Below, in pieces: positions 1 through 9,233 of a stretch of DNA of 61,605 bases (its first letter is position 1; the number at the start of each line of letters is the position of its first letter). The notes beneath the pieces were generated by a model, which was not told where the DNA came from, did not search any database, and saw only the letters and a list, made by a program, of their open reading frames with translations. Origin of the DNA: an uncultured Bacilli bacterium (GTDB lineage: Bacteria > Bacillota_I > Bacilli_A > RF39 > UBA660); the NCBI GenBank assembly GCA_934190785.1, contig CAKPTA010000005.1, positions 1 to 61,605 of the forward strand, given 5' to 3'. The position numbers and the translations under genes are program-made.

Positions 1-78
1 ACGCCGACGATAGTTAATCGCGAAAATAGGTAGTTGCCAATTTTTTTTTGCTCTTTTTTTTTATTTCTTATTTAAATA

Positions 79-108
79 TTGAATTTATTAATTATTTTTT
101 GTTATACT
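79..108 (+). promoter_or_regulatory. promoter of the tsa operon
   Basis: TTGAAT at 79-84 and TATACT at 103-108 are separated by 18 bp, and the -10 is extended (TG at 100-101). It lies just upstream of tsaE. Bases 1-78 hold no recognisable gene, only T-runs and a fragment cut by the window edge. Confidence 0.6.
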
Positions 109-124
109 AAGATAGGTGATAAAA

Positions 125-574
125 ATGGAATATAAGATTACAACTAAAAGTGAAAAGGAAACAATTGAATTAGCTCAAAACTTTGAGTCTGAAAAATTTC
201 CTAATATGATTATATGTTTAGATGGGGAGCTTGGTAGTGGAAAAACTGTTTTTACAAAAGGGATTGCAAATGCACTTGGAATTAAAGAAAGTATAACCTC
301 TCCTACATTTAATATAATTAAGGAATATGATGGTGAATTACCTTTATACCATATGGACGTTTATAGATTAGATGGTAATACCGACGGATATGGGATTGAA
401 GAGTATTTTACAAAAGGTGGAGTTGTTGTTATTGAGTGGTCTGATACAATTAAAGATATTCTTCCAGATGAGTATTTGCATATAAAATTTAAAGTTGTTG
501 ATGAAAATAAACGTGTTTTGATTTTAACACCTCATGGTCAAAAATATGATGATTTATGTGAGGCTGTTTTATGA
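125..574 (+). CDS. tsaE: tRNA t6A biosynthesis ATPase TsaE
   Basis: P-loop ATPase of the TsaB-TsaD-TsaE machinery that makes threonylcarbamoyl-A37 on tRNAs reading ANN codons, acting in the cytoplasm. The Walker A motif GELGSGKT lies near residue 35 and is followed by the family SPTFNI segment and a DVYRL motif. An upstream in-frame GTG at 116 lies inside the AGGTGAT ribosome binding site, so ATG at 125 is the better start. The length (about 149 aa) is normal. The stop overlaps the tsaB start (ATGA), which implies translational coupling in a tsaE-tsaB-rimI-tsaD operon. Confidence 0.95.
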   Translation: MEYKITTKSEKETIELAQNFESEKFPNMIICLDGELGSGKTVFTKGIANALGIKESITSPTFNIIKEYDGELPLYHMDVYRLDGNTDGYGIEEYFTKGGVVVIEWSDTIKDILPDEYLHIKFKVVDENKRVLILTPHGQKYDDLCEAVL

Positions 575-1209
575 TAACTTTATTTATTGATACGTGTCAT
601 TATAATTTAATTGTTGGAGTTTATAAAAATAAAGAACAATTAGTATTTTATAGGGAAAATAATGATAATCATCTTTCAGAACGCTTATTACCATTAATAA
701 AAAAAGCCATTGATACTTCTAATATTAATATAAGTGATATTAATAATATTGTTGTTGCAAATGGACCTGGATCATTTACTGGTGTTAGAATTGGTGTTAC
801 TGTGGCCAAAACGTTAGCTTATGCTCTAAAATGTAGTATCCATACTGTTTCAGAATTAAAAATTATGGCAACTGGAGAATATAAAACTAAATATATAGTT
901 CCACTTATTGATGCAAGAAGAGGATTTGTATATAGTGGTATATATAATCAAAATTTAGAAAGTGTAATAGAAGATAATTATATTTCATTAGATGATTTGA
1001 TAAAAAAAGTTAGTGAAATTTCTAATCAAAATGATATTACTTATGTTAGTTATGAAGATTTTTCACAAGTGAATACAGTTGTTCCTGCAATTGATATTTT
1101 AAAAATAATTAATGCAGTTGACAACGATAATGGTATTCTTTGTCATTTAGTCAATCCTAATTATTTAAAAAAGACAGAAGCTGAAGAAAAATTAAAACAA
1201 ACATGTTAG
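571..1209 (+). CDS. tsaB: tRNA t6A biosynthesis protein TsaB
   Basis: Inactive ASKHA-fold paralogue of TsaD that scaffolds the t6A complex. The N-terminal strand ITLFIDTC and the segment GPGSFTGVRIGVTVAK are diagnostic of TsaB. At 212 aa it is close to the family norm. It overlaps tsaE by 4 bp and the next gene (rimI) by 7 bp, so it is mid-operon. Confidence 0.94.
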   Translation: MITLFIDTCHYNLIVGVYKNKEQLVFYRENNDNHLSERLLPLIKKAIDTSNINISDINNIVVANGPGSFTGVRIGVTVAKTLAYALKCSIHTVSELKIMATGEYKTKYIVPLIDARRGFVYSGIYNQNLESVIEDNYISLDDLIKKVSEISNQNDITYVSYEDFSQVNTVVPAIDILKIINAVDNDNGILCHLVNPNYLKKTEAEEKLKQTC

Positions 1210-1601
1210 TAAATTTAAATAATCTATATTTTGATTTTATAAAAAAAGTACTTAGAGATAATTTTGACGTTTCATTTAAAATGAATATTTTTACTAAAGG
1301 ATATATATTTTTAGAAAATAATGCTCCTATTGGTTTTATTTTATATGATTTAATTTATGATAGAGCAGAACTTAATTATATATATGTTGATGATTCATAT
1401 AGAAATCATGGAATTGCAAGTAAAATGATGGATGCTATGATAAAAGAATGTTCTGATTGTAATCTTAGTAATATTACGTTAGAAGTAAATGTAAATAACA
1501 GTGCTGCAATTTCACTTTATAAAAAATATAAATTTGAGATTTGTGCTTTAAGAAAAGGATATTATAATGGCCAAGATGGTTATTTAATGATTAGGAAGTA
1601 G
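1203..1601 (+). CDS. rimI: ribosomal-protein-alanine acetyltransferase-like GNAT (RimI)
   Basis: GNAT-fold N-acetyltransferase of 132 aa. The acetyl-CoA loop is the segment YRNHGIASKMMDAM (R/Q-x-x-G-x-G/A type), followed by the LEVNVNNSAAISLYKKYKFE helix-strand typical of RimI. RimI acetylates the N-terminus of ribosomal protein S18 in E. coli. In Bacillota rimI sits between tsaB and tsaD as it does here, which supports the name. The true acceptor in this organism is unknown. Confidence 0.85.
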   Translation: MLVNLNNLYFDFIKKVLRDNFDVSFKMNIFTKGYIFLENNAPIGFILYDLIYDRAELNYIYVDDSYRNHGIASKMMDAMIKECSDCNLSNITLEVNVNNSAAISLYKKYKFEICALRKGYYNGQDGYLMIRK

Positions 1602-2615
1602 ATGATAGATATGCATGATGTATATATTTTAGCGTTTGAATCAAGTTGTGATGAAACCAGTGTTTCAATTGTTAAAAATGGTTCTATTGAAATTGAAACA
1701 GTGGTACTTTCACAAATTGATACTCATATGTTATATGGTGGTGTTGTACCCGAAATAGCTAGTAGACAACATATAGAAAAAATAACTTTGGTAATTGATG
1801 AGTGTTTAAAGAAAGCTTCTATGAGTATGGATGATATAACTGCGATTGCCGTTACATATGGTCCTGGTTTAATAGGTTCTCTTTTAATAGGAGTACAGGC
1901 AGCAAAAACGCTAGCTTATGTTTACAATAAACCATTAGTTCCAGTTCATCATATAGCAGGTCATATTTACGCCAATAATCTTACAAAAGGAATGCGTTTT
2001 CCTTTAATAGCATTAGTTGTGAGTGGTGGTCATACTGAACTTGTTTATATGAAAGAAGATTATTCATTTGAACGAATTGGTGGAACTTTAGATGATGCTG
2101 TTGGTGAAGCTTATGATAAAGTAGCACGTGTTATTGGACTTGCTTATCCTGGAGGACCTAAAGTTGATGCCTTAGCTCATGAAGGAAATGTTACTTATGA
2201 TCTTCCACTTCCCCTTGATAATAATAGTTATGATTTTAGTTTTAGTGGACTTAAAAGTGCAGTTATAAATTTAGTTCATAATGAAGAACAAAGGGGAAAT
2301 CAAATTAGGAAGGCTGATTTAGCAGCAACATTTCAAGATAGAGTTATCCACATACTTACAAAAAAGACAATGAAAGCATTAAAGGAATATCATGTGGAAA
2401 ACTTAATTATAGCAGGTGGAGTATCAGCCAATCGTGGTATTCGCGATAGTTTTGAACAACTTTGTAGAGAAAATAACATATTTTTATCCATACCATCACT
2501 TGAACATTGTACAGATAATGCAGCTATGATAGGGGCTGCTGGATATTATGCATATAAACTAGGTAGAAGGGCAGGGTTAGATTTAAATGCTAAGGCTTCT
2601 GATCCACTTCATTAA
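1602..2615 (+). CDS. tsaD: tRNA N6-adenosine threonylcarbamoyltransferase TsaD
   Basis: Catalytic subunit that transfers threonylcarbamoyl from TC-AMP to A37. Motifs in order are ESSCDETS, GPGLIGSLLIG, the metal-binding HHIAGH, VSGGHTEL, DDAVGEAYDKVAR and GGVSANRGIR. The length (337 aa) is typical. Two ATGs are possible: 1602 sits only 3 nt after AGGAAG (1593-1598) and 1611 sits 12 nt after it; either keeps all motifs. It starts right after the rimI stop. Confidence 0.96.
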   Translation: MIDMHDVYILAFESSCDETSVSIVKNGSIEIETVVLSQIDTHMLYGGVVPEIASRQHIEKITLVIDECLKKASMSMDDITAIAVTYGPGLIGSLLIGVQAAKTLAYVYNKPLVPVHHIAGHIYANNLTKGMRFPLIALVVSGGHTELVYMKEDYSFERIGGTLDDAVGEAYDKVARVIGLAYPGGPKVDALAHEGNVTYDLPLPLDNNSYDFSFSGLKSAVINLVHNEEQRGNQIRKADLAATFQDRVIHILTKKTMKALKEYHVENLIIAGGVSANRGIRDSFEQLCRENNIFLSIPSLEHCTDNAAMIGAAGYYAYKLGRRAGLDLNAKASDPLH

Positions 2616-2624
2616 TAAAAATAT

Positions 2625-3293
2625 ATGCCATCTTCAATAGTACATTTATGCGTTGGAAAAGTTGTTAATAAAAACTTACGTATGAATGAGTATGAGTTAC
2701 TGCTTGGTGCAATAGCGCCTGATTCTTGGCGAAATAATGCTAAAAATTTCAGCAGGAGTATAACTCATTTTACGACTTTTAATAGCGATTTTTCTATAAA
2801 AAATGAAGAAGGTATTGATAACTTCTTCACTAAATATAAAGATTACTTTGATAATCCTTTTGTTGTAGGTTATTTTATTCATTTATTAACTGATACATAT
2901 TGGAGAAAAAATGTTTCAAATGTTTATTCTTCTATTATAAAAAATGCTAGACTTCCTATAATTTTAGAAAAAAAAGACAAGTTTAATAATTATTCAAGAG
3001 ATGATTTTTATGATGATGAACATCAGTTGTTTTATAATTTATCAAAGTATTATCGCATAAAAAAATTAGAATATAATAAGGTTATTAGTGAACCTATTTC
3101 TGAAATTAGTTTGAATAATTTTGAATATTCAATACAATATATAAATAGCATGTATTTTCATAAATGGAAAAATTCGGTTGATATTTACGACTTTGATAAA
3201 ACAATATTTTATATTGAAGAATGTTCTATTTATATAGTAAATCAATTAAATTTATTATTTCAAAGTACAAATAAAAAAATAACTCAAGGTTAA
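2625..3293 (+). CDS. zinc-dependent phospholipase C-like protein
   Basis: A 222-aa protein. The segments MPSSIVHL, LGAIAPDSW, SITHF and GYFIHLLTDTYW match the His/Asp metal-ligand spacing of the zinc-dependent phospholipase C family (Pfam Zn_dep_PLPC type). Many bacterial members are of unknown function and probably not secreted toxins. No signal peptide is visible. It follows tsaD by 9 bp without a clear ribosome binding site, so it may be the last gene of the tsa operon. The family call is from motif reading only. Confidence 0.7.
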   Translation: MPSSIVHLCVGKVVNKNLRMNEYELLLGAIAPDSWRNNAKNFSRSITHFTTFNSDFSIKNEEGIDNFFTKYKDYFDNPFVVGYFIHLLTDTYWRKNVSNVYSSIIKNARLPIILEKKDKFNNYSRDDFYDDEHQLFYNLSKYYRIKKLEYNKVISEPISEISLNNFEYSIQYINSMYFHKWKNSVDIYDFDKTIFYIEECSIYIVNQLNLLFQSTNKKITQG

Positions 3294-3310
3294 AAATCCT
3301 TGAGTTTTAA
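3281..3310. terminator. bidirectional terminator
   Basis: 9-bp stem AACTCAAGG/CCTTGAGTT (3281-3289 and 3298-3306) with an 8-nt loop. T/A-rich flanks lie on both sides. It includes the stop codon of the PLC-like gene and faces the tail of the interrupted permease gene. Confidence 0.8.
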
Positions 3311-3313
3311 TTT

Positions 3314-3493
3314 CTAGTGTAATTTTTTTATTTTTTTCTCTAAATAAACAATTCCATAATACATAAGTGTAGACATAATACATAATAAAATTATGCCACT
3401 CATAACTAAATTTAAATTAAATACTTGTGAACCATACATAATTAAGTAACCTATACCTTGTTTTGATACAAGAAATTCTCCCATGATTACGCC
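3314..3493 (-). pseudogene. ABC permease, C-terminal fragment split off by the integrative element
   Basis: About 58 codons encode VIMGEFLVSKQGIGYLI and two further hydrophobic segments, then a basic end (LEKKIKKLH). This is the C-terminus of an SsuC/TauC-type (BPD) permease. It is the missing end of the permease whose N-terminal part lies at 14068-14736. Joining base 3493 to 14125 across the shared CCAAT gives ISMTLIG followed by VIMGEFLV in frame, about 263-266 aa in total, normal for the family. The fragment alone has no start codon with a ribosome binding site and should not be functional. Confidence 0.9.
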
Positions 3494-3516
3494 AATCATA
3501 GTCATAGTGCGAGAAA
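3492..3516. other. left attachment site of the element (attL-like)
   Basis: The permease sequence runs up to CCAAT (3492-3496). The element arm follows, with GTGCGAGAAA at 3507-3516. The other end has the same arm inverted at equal distance, which is the half-site symmetry expected for a large serine integrase attP. The crossover probably lies in the CC dinucleotide (3492-3493), since only that choice gives equal 13-bp distances. Confidence 0.75.
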
Positions 3517-3573
3517 TAATGTTTTAAAGGTCTTTTTGAAGATACACTTATGTTAGTTAATGGAGGTGAAAAT

Positions 3574-4210
3574 ATGGGAAAAAACACTAACTTGTCCTTT
3601 TTGCAATAATAAAGATACTTTAAAAGTTGTTTATTGCTATAGAGGATATAAAAGAAAAAATAATGATTTAAGCAATTTAGTAAAAGATGGTACTATATAT
3701 AGAAAAGAAAAATCTAGATTTTAAAAGTATGATTTTGATGGAGAAAAAATAACTGCAACTTTATACAATAAATACTGTTCTAATTGTCAAAATTATTTTC
3801 ATTCTATTGGTAAAATGGCTGTAATTGATATTGATAAAGTTACTCTGATATATGAAATGGAGAACAGTAAATATAGATACGATTTTGATTTTTCAAATAA
3901 TCAACAAGCAAAGTATAATTGTAAATATAATTATGTATCAGTGGTTAAAGATATTATTTTATCTGATTATGAAAGGTATGATATATTAGAAAGTATAAAA
4001 AAATCTAAAATGAATTTTTGGAATAAAGAGTATAATAATAAAGATAATTATAAATATAAATGGATAATTAAGTTAGAATATCACAATGGTTTAAGCAAAT
4101 GCTTTTTTGAATATGATCAAGTTTCTGATAATTGGAATAGTTTTATAAGTGGATTTAAAAATATTATATATAAATATGATAATGAAAAATTAATTGATAG
4201 AATTATATAG
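3574..4210 (+). pseudogene. decayed zinc-ribbon protein gene
   Basis: A good ribosome binding site (GGAGGTGAA) precedes ATG 3574, but an extra G after the start shifts the frame. The frame that continues reads TCPFC, later an in-frame TAA at 3721-3723, then YCSNCQNYFHS and an intact 131-codon tail (3815-4210). CxxC pairs at both ends suggest a zinc ribbon. The two lesions (one frameshift, one nonsense) make a full-length product impossible. The 131-aa tail from ATG 3815 lacks its own ribosome binding site. Function unknown. Confidence 0.7.
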
Positions 4211-4275
4211 CAAAGTATATATGATTTGACAACTTTTTAAAAGGAGTTACCATTCAAGCAACTGGAGGTCACTTT

Positions 4276-4488
4276 ATGAATATATTTGATATAGATTACA
4301 ATAAAAAAGAAAAAGATCTATTTAAATATCATTATACTTGCTTATTATCTGAATTGTTAATTTTAAACTATGAATTTTCTAATCATGAGTATAATGGTAC
4401 TACTGGACAAGATGTTTTTGATAAACTGCAAAAGAAAATAAAATTATCAGAAAAAGAAAAACAAAATATAATTGATATGCTATTTTAA
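4276..4488 (+). CDS. hypothetical 70-aa protein
   Basis: A small acidic/lysine-rich soluble protein with no recognised domain. ATG 4276 follows a GGAGGT ribosome binding site with good spacing. It lies in the element between the decayed zinc-ribbon gene and the two-component system. The C-terminal half (VFDKLQKKIKLSEKEKQNIIDML) looks helical. Not recognised. Confidence 0.6.
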   Translation: MNIFDIDYNKKEKDLFKYHYTCLLSELLILNYEFSNHEYNGTTGQDVFDKLQKKIKLSEKEKQNIIDMLF

Positions 4489-4565
4489 TTATAAAAATAA
4501 AATATGGTATAGAATTAATAGATTTCGAGAAAATGGAATTTGAAAAAAATAATTCCTTTTTTATA

Positions 4566-4608
4566 TTACAAAACTGTAAGGTAGGATCTACCTTATTCGT
4601 GGTATAAT
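4566..4608 (+). promoter_or_regulatory. BceR-type box and promoter of the two-component operon
   Basis: TTACA-AAAC-TGTAA at 4566-4579 matches the TnACA-N4-TGTAA inverted repeat reported for BceR-like regulators. A second palindrome, AAGGTAG-GAT-CTACCTT, follows at 4578-4594. An extended -10 (TGgTATAAT, hexamer 4603-4608) lies 23 bp after the box and has no good -35, as expected for an activator-dependent promoter. Confidence 0.7.
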
Positions 4609-4634
4609 AATTTATAAGAAATGTGGTGAAATAT

Positions 4635-5297
4635 ATGAAGAAAGTTATGATTATTGAAGATGATAATGCAATATGTAACGAGTTATCAGAACTTTTAGAA
4701 AATAATAATTATAAACCTATTATTTTAAGAAACTTTAAAAATTCTTTAAATGAAATATTTAAATCTTCACCAGATTTAATATTACTAGATATAAACATAC
4801 CTTATATAAATGGTGAAATATTACTACAAGATCTAAGAAAAACATCTAATATTCCTGTAATAATGGTAACTAGTAGAAATTCTGAAATTGATGAGGCATT
4901 ATCTATTTCTTATGGAGCAGATGATTATATAACTAAACCATATAATCCTAATATACTTCTTCTAAGAATTGGGGCAGTATTAAAAAGAACAAATGCAAAA
5001 TCAAATGTTCTTTCATATAAAGATTTAAAAATAAATGTCCAAAAAGGAATTATAAAAAAAGAAGATACAGAAATTATTTTAACTAAAAATGAGATGATAA
5101 TATTTTGCTTTTTACTTAATCATCAAAATAAAATTGTTACTAGAGATGAACTTATGACAGATTTATGGAACAATGATGAGTTTATTAATGATAATGCTCT
5201 AACTGTAAATATAAGTAGATTAAGAGCAAAATTAAAAAGTGTTGGCTATGAAGATGCAATAGATACTAGAAAAGGAATGGGTTATATTTTATTATGA
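4635..5297 (+). CDS. OmpR-family response regulator, BceR-like
   Basis: A receiver domain (IIEDD acidic pocket, phospho-acceptor Asp in LILLDINIP, switch Thr in VTSR, Lys in ITKPYNP) is followed by a winged-helix DNA-binding domain (LTKNEMIIFCFLL, DNALTVNISRLRAKL, TRKGMGYIL). ATG 4635 follows a GTGGTGA ribosome binding site; an in-frame GTG at 4623 is less likely. It overlaps the kinase gene by ATGA. With the kinase and the ABC transporter downstream it forms a Bce-type peptide-antibiotic sensing and detoxification module. Confidence 0.9.
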   Translation: MKKVMIIEDDNAICNELSELLENNNYKPIILRNFKNSLNEIFKSSPDLILLDINIPYINGEILLQDLRKTSNIPVIMVTSRNSEIDEALSISYGADDYITKPYNPNILLLRIGAVLKRTNAKSNVLSYKDLKINVQKGIIKKEDTEIILTKNEMIIFCFLLNHQNKIVTRDELMTDLWNNDEFINDNALTVNISRLRAKLKSVGYEDAIDTRKGMGYILL

Positions 5298-6313
5298 AAT
5301 TTGGTAGATATTTAAAAGATAAATTTTATGCACTTCTTCTATCACTAATTAGTTTTGGTATCGTATTGCTTATATTCTTTGCTTTCAAAATTGATAATGG
5401 TGTAATAATTGCCACAACATTCGTATTAATCATTTGGAGTTTATCGCTTTTATTAATTGATTATTTAAGAAAGAAAAAATTTTATACAGAATTAATTTCT
5501 AATATTGAGGCATTAGATAAAGGTTATTTAGTATTAGAAACTCTCGATAAACCAGTATTTTATGAAGGCAAATTATTACATCAAGCACTCTATGAAATTA
5601 ATAAATCAATGAGTGAAAATGTTAAGAGAATAGAAGAACAATGGGATGACTTTAAAAACTATATAGAAATGTGGATTCACGAAGTAAAAATTCCATTAGC
5701 AACTTTAATATTGATTAGTAATAATCATAAAGATAAATTTGATAAAAAGACAAAATCACAACTAAAACGATTAGAGGATTATGTAGAGCAAGTATTATAT
5801 TATGCAAGAAGTGAGAATGCAGAAAAAGATTATTTGATAAAAGATACAGAATTATCAAAAGTAATAAAAAATGTAGGTCTTAAAAACATGGATGACCTAC
5901 TAGAAAATAAAGTTGATTATAATGTTGAAAATGTTAATGTTAAAGTCTTAACCGATTCTAAATGGTTAGAATTTATATTAAGTCAAATTATTAATAATTG
6001 TATTAAATATAAAAGAGATATTAATAATTCTTACATCAAAATATCTGTAAGAGATGAAAAATATAAAACTACACTTATAATTGAAGATAATGGCATAGGA
6101 ATAAAAGCTTCTGATTTAAAGCAAGTATTTGATAAGTCCTTTACAGGAGAAAATGGAAGGAATACAAGTAAATCAACTGGTATGGGATTATTTATTGCTA
6201 AAAATATGTGTAGTAAACTAGGGCATAAAATAAATATTGAATCAAAGGAAAATGAATATACACGAGTATATATAACATTTGCAAAAGACAAATATTACGA
6301 AGTTTTAAAGTAA
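5294..6313 (+). CDS. intramembrane-sensing histidine kinase, BceS-like
   Basis: A 339-aa kinase. Two N-terminal transmembrane helices (residues about 12-32 and 36-57) have only a tiny extracytoplasmic loop, the hallmark of intramembrane-sensing kinases. The phospho-acceptor motif MWIHEVKIPLA is followed by the N box (QIINNCIKY), DNGIGI (G1) and GMGLFIAK (G2). Kinases of this class lack a sensory domain and read the flux or state of their partner BceAB transporter, which is encoded just downstream. Confidence 0.92.
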   Translation: MKFGRYLKDKFYALLLSLISFGIVLLIFFAFKIDNGVIIATTFVLIIWSLSLLLIDYLRKKKFYTELISNIEALDKGYLVLETLDKPVFYEGKLLHQALYEINKSMSENVKRIEEQWDDFKNYIEMWIHEVKIPLATLILISNNHKDKFDKKTKSQLKRLEDYVEQVLYYARSENAEKDYLIKDTELSKVIKNVGLKNMDDLLENKVDYNVENVNVKVLTDSKWLEFILSQIINNCIKYKRDINNSYIKISVRDEKYKTTLIIEDNGIGIKASDLKQVFDKSFTGENGRNTSKSTGMGLFIAKNMCSKLGHKINIESKENEYTRVYITFAKDKYYEVLK

Positions 6314-6315
6314 TA

Positions 6316-6329
6316 TTACAAAATTGTAA
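6316..6329. promoter_or_regulatory. BceR-type box before the ABC transporter
   Basis: TTACA-AAAT-TGTAA, the same inverted repeat as at 4566-4579, lies right after the kinase stop and about 70 bp before the ATPase gene. This places the transporter under the same regulator as the two-component operon. A -10 is not obvious. Confidence 0.7.
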
Positions 6330-6400
6330 TGTTTTGTAATATTGAACGAACGACAAAATAATATTTTTAATTTATTATTATTTATGGAAGGAGAAATTAT

Positions 6401-7168
6401 ATGGAAAATATTTTAAAAGTTGACAAAATTGAAAAATACTATGGTAGTCGTTCATCTTTAACAAAGGCGATTGATAATTTATCATTTGAAGTTGATAAAG
6501 GAGAATTTGTTGCTATCATGGGAGCATCTGGATCAGGTAAAACTACTCTTTTAAATGTTATTTCTACTATTGATAGAGTAACATCTGGGCATATTTATGT
6601 TGGTGGTGAAGATATAACAAAATTAAAAGGAAACCAACTTAATAAATTTAGAAGAGAAGAATTGGGATTTATCTTTCAGGATTTTAACTTGTTAGATACT
6701 TTAACTGCCTATGAAAATATTGCACTTGCTCTATCTATTCAAAATGCTAATGCATCAGAAATTGAAGAAAAGATAAAGAAAGTTGCTGATGAATTAGATA
6801 TTAAAGATATCTTAAAGAAATATCCTTATCAAATGAGTGGAGGACAAAAACAAAGAGTTGCATCTGCTAGAGCAATTATTACAGATCCAAAGTTAATACT
6901 AGCAGATGAGCCAACAGGAGCATTAGATTCTAAATCTGCTAAAATGTTACTTGAAAAATTTAATCATTTAAACGAAGAACTTTCAGCAACAATTCTTATG
7001 GTAACTCATGATGCTTTTACTGCCTCTTATGCACAAAGAGTGGTCTTTATCAAAGATGGTAAAATTTTTAAAGAGATTCATAAAGGTAATGATTCTAGGA
7101 AAGAATTTTTTGATAAGATTATTGATGTAGTAACATTACTTGGTGGCGATTTAAATGATGCTTTGTAA
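6401..7168 (+). CDS. peptide-antibiotic ABC transporter ATPase, BceA-like
   Basis: A 255-aa ATPase with Walker A GASGSGKTT, Q-loop FQDFN, signature MSGGQKQR, Walker B LILADEPTGALDS and the H-loop VTHD. The MacB/BceA type is shown by the TGALDS D-loop and by the fused partner context. GGAGAAATTAT before ATG 6401 is a clear ribosome binding site. It overlaps the permease gene by 14 bp. It is likely to drive target protection against cell-wall-directed peptides such as bacitracin or lantibiotics; the substrate cannot be read from sequence. Confidence 0.92.
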   Translation: MENILKVDKIEKYYGSRSSLTKAIDNLSFEVDKGEFVAIMGASGSGKTTLLNVISTIDRVTSGHIYVGGEDITKLKGNQLNKFRREELGFIFQDFNLLDTLTAYENIALALSIQNANASEIEEKIKKVADELDIKDILKKYPYQMSGGQKQRVASARAIITDPKLILADEPTGALDSKSAKMLLEKFNHLNEELSATILMVTHDAFTASYAQRVVFIKDGKIFKEIHKGNDSRKEFFDKIIDVVTLLGGDLNDAL

Positions 7169-9233
7169 ATTATCAATAAAAAACATTAAGAAAAGTATGA
7201 AAGACTATGCCATCTACTTTTTTACTTTAATTCTTGGTGTAGCAATATTTTATGTATTTAATGCACTTGGCTCACAAACAGTAATGTTAGATGTATCATC
7301 ATCTGCTGAAGAATTAATTGAACTTATGATGACAATGTTATCTGGAGTTAGTGTATTTGTGTCATTTATACTAGGATTTTTGATTATATATGCTTCAAGA
7401 TTTTTAATAAAAAGAAGAAATAAAGAATTTGGTATTTATTTAACTCTTGGTATGAGTAAAAGAAAAATATCTATGATTCTATTCTTTGAAACACTATTTA
7501 TTGGAATTATCTCATTAGTAGTAGGTCTTGGAATAGGTATTATTCTATCCCAATTAATGAGTTTAGTAGTTGCTAATATGTTTGAAGCAAATCTTACAAA
7601 ATTCGCATTTGTATTTTCTAAAGCATCTTGTATTAAAACTATAATTTACTTTGGAATTATGTACTTACTTGTAATGATTTTTAATACTTATAGTGTAAGC
7701 AAATGTAAGTTAATAGATTTATTAAATGGTGCAAAAAAAAGTGAAAAAATTAAACTTAAAAATCCAATTTTATGTATAATTATTTTTATTATTTCATGCT
7801 TAGTTTTGGGTAAAGCATATCACATGGTAACAGTTGAGTTTCTTACTTTACAAGATGTTAAAGATATATTAAAACCAATAGTAATGGGAGCAGTATCAAC
7901 ATTCTTTATTTTTTGGTCTTTATCAGGACTTATTTTAAGAATTGCTATGAGTATAAAGAAATTTTATTATAAAGGATTAAATAGTTTTACTTTAAGACAG
8001 TTTAGTAGCAAGATCAATACAACAGTTTTTTCAACAACAATTATTTGTTTAATGTTATTTATTACAATATGTTTATTATCTGCTTGTCTAACAATGAAAA
8101 ATTCAATGAATGCTAACATAAGAGAACTAGCACCTGCCGACTTTGAATTTACAATTAATATGAACATGGATAAATACTATGATAGTTTTAGAAATTATGG
8201 TTATAATGATAATCAAATTAAAAATTCTCATTATACTGCATTAGAAATGTTTGATGTATTCAATTATGATATTACTAAAGATATAAAGGAATATATTGAA
8301 ATTAATACTTATGCAACACCAGACTTAACTATGAATCAAACTCTAGGATCGAAACTAGTTGAAGTAAGAACAAGTTTTCCTTTTTTGCAATATGATACAA
8401 AAGAATCAATAATGAAAATAAGCGATTATAATAAAGTGGCTAGGTTTTATGGAAATGAAGAATATTCTCTTAAAGAAGATGAATATATGATAGTTGCAGA
8501 TTTTAAATCAATGGTTGAAATTAGGAATATCGCTTTAAAAAATGGGGAACAAATCAATTTGTTTGGTCATACATTAAAACCAAAATATGATTCTTGCCGA
8601 GATGGTTTTCTAGAAATGTCTAGTAATCATATTAATACAGGAATTATATTAGTTTCTGATAATGTCATAGATGAAAATTATTTAATTAAAAATCATCTTA
8701 TAGGTAATTATATTGCTACTGATAAAGAAGAAATCATAAAAATAGAAGATAATATTAATAAACTAGCAAAAAATCCAAAAGCAAACGATTATTTACTTCC
8801 TAGTGGTTCTACTAAGTTATCTATCAAAGAGGCAACAACTGGATTATCAGCAATGGTAACATTTATTGGGTTATATTTGGGAGTTATCTTTCTAATTAGT
8901 AGTGCAGCAATACTTGGATTAAAAGAATTATCTGAAAGTAGTGATAATAAACAAAGATTTAGAATGTTAAGAAAAATTGGTACAGATGAAAAGATGATTA
9001 ATAAAGCATTATTTAGACAAATTGCAATATTCTTTATGCTACCATTAATATTGGCTCTAATCCATTCTGTATTTGGAATAATGTTTGCTATGAAAATTTT
9101 AGAGGTATTATTTGGTAATGAACAATTATCACCATCAATTATAATGACTGCTATATTTATAGTCGTTATATATGGAGGATATTTCTTAATTACTTATTAT
9201 TGCAGTAAGAATATTATTAAGGAGCGATACTAA
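7155..9233 (+). CDS. peptide-antibiotic ABC transporter permease, BceB-like
   Basis: A 692-aa FtsX-fold permease. It has several hydrophobic segments in the first half, then a large polar domain of about 200 residues (roughly 315-530) before the final helices. That layout (10 TM with one large extracellular domain between TM7 and TM8) defines BceB. The motif RRRNKEFGIYLTLGMSKRKI after TM2 is typical of FtsX-fold cytoplasmic loops. Start ATG 7155 or 7158. It is part of the element's Bce module. Confidence 0.9.
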   Translation: MMLCKLSIKNIKKSMKDYAIYFFTLILGVAIFYVFNALGSQTVMLDVSSSAEELIELMMTMLSGVSVFVSFILGFLIIYASRFLIKRRNKEFGIYLTLGMSKRKISMILFFETLFIGIISLVVGLGIGIILSQLMSLVVANMFEANLTKFAFVFSKASCIKTIIYFGIMYLLVMIFNTYSVSKCKLIDLLNGAKKSEKIKLKNPILCIIIFIISCLVLGKAYHMVTVEFLTLQDVKDILKPIVMGAVSTFFIFWSLSGLILRIAMSIKKFYYKGLNSFTLRQFSSKINTTVFSTTIICLMLFITICLLSACLTMKNSMNANIRELAPADFEFTINMNMDKYYDSFRNYGYNDNQIKNSHYTALEMFDVFNYDITKDIKEYIEINTYATPDLTMNQTLGSKLVEVRTSFPFLQYDTKESIMKISDYNKVARFYGNEEYSLKEDEYMIVADFKSMVEIRNIALKNGEQINLFGHTLKPKYDSCRDGFLEMSSNHINTGIILVSDNVIDENYLIKNHLIGNYIATDKEEIIKIEDNINKLAKNPKANDYLLPSGSTKLSIKEATTGLSAMVTFIGLYLGVIFLISSAAILGLKELSESSDNKQRFRMLRKIGTDEKMINKALFRQIAIFFMLPLILALIHSVFGIMFAMKILEVLFGNEQLSPSIIMTAIFIVVIYGGYFLITYYCSKNIIKERY

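Noticed and set aside
1..78. A partial gene or RNA at the left edge
   Set aside because: The only distinctive part, about 40 bases, is cut by the window edge and no frame or structure is convincing.
2344..2352. DnaA box inside tsaD
   Set aside because: A single TTATCCACA in coding sequence without a second box; likely chance.
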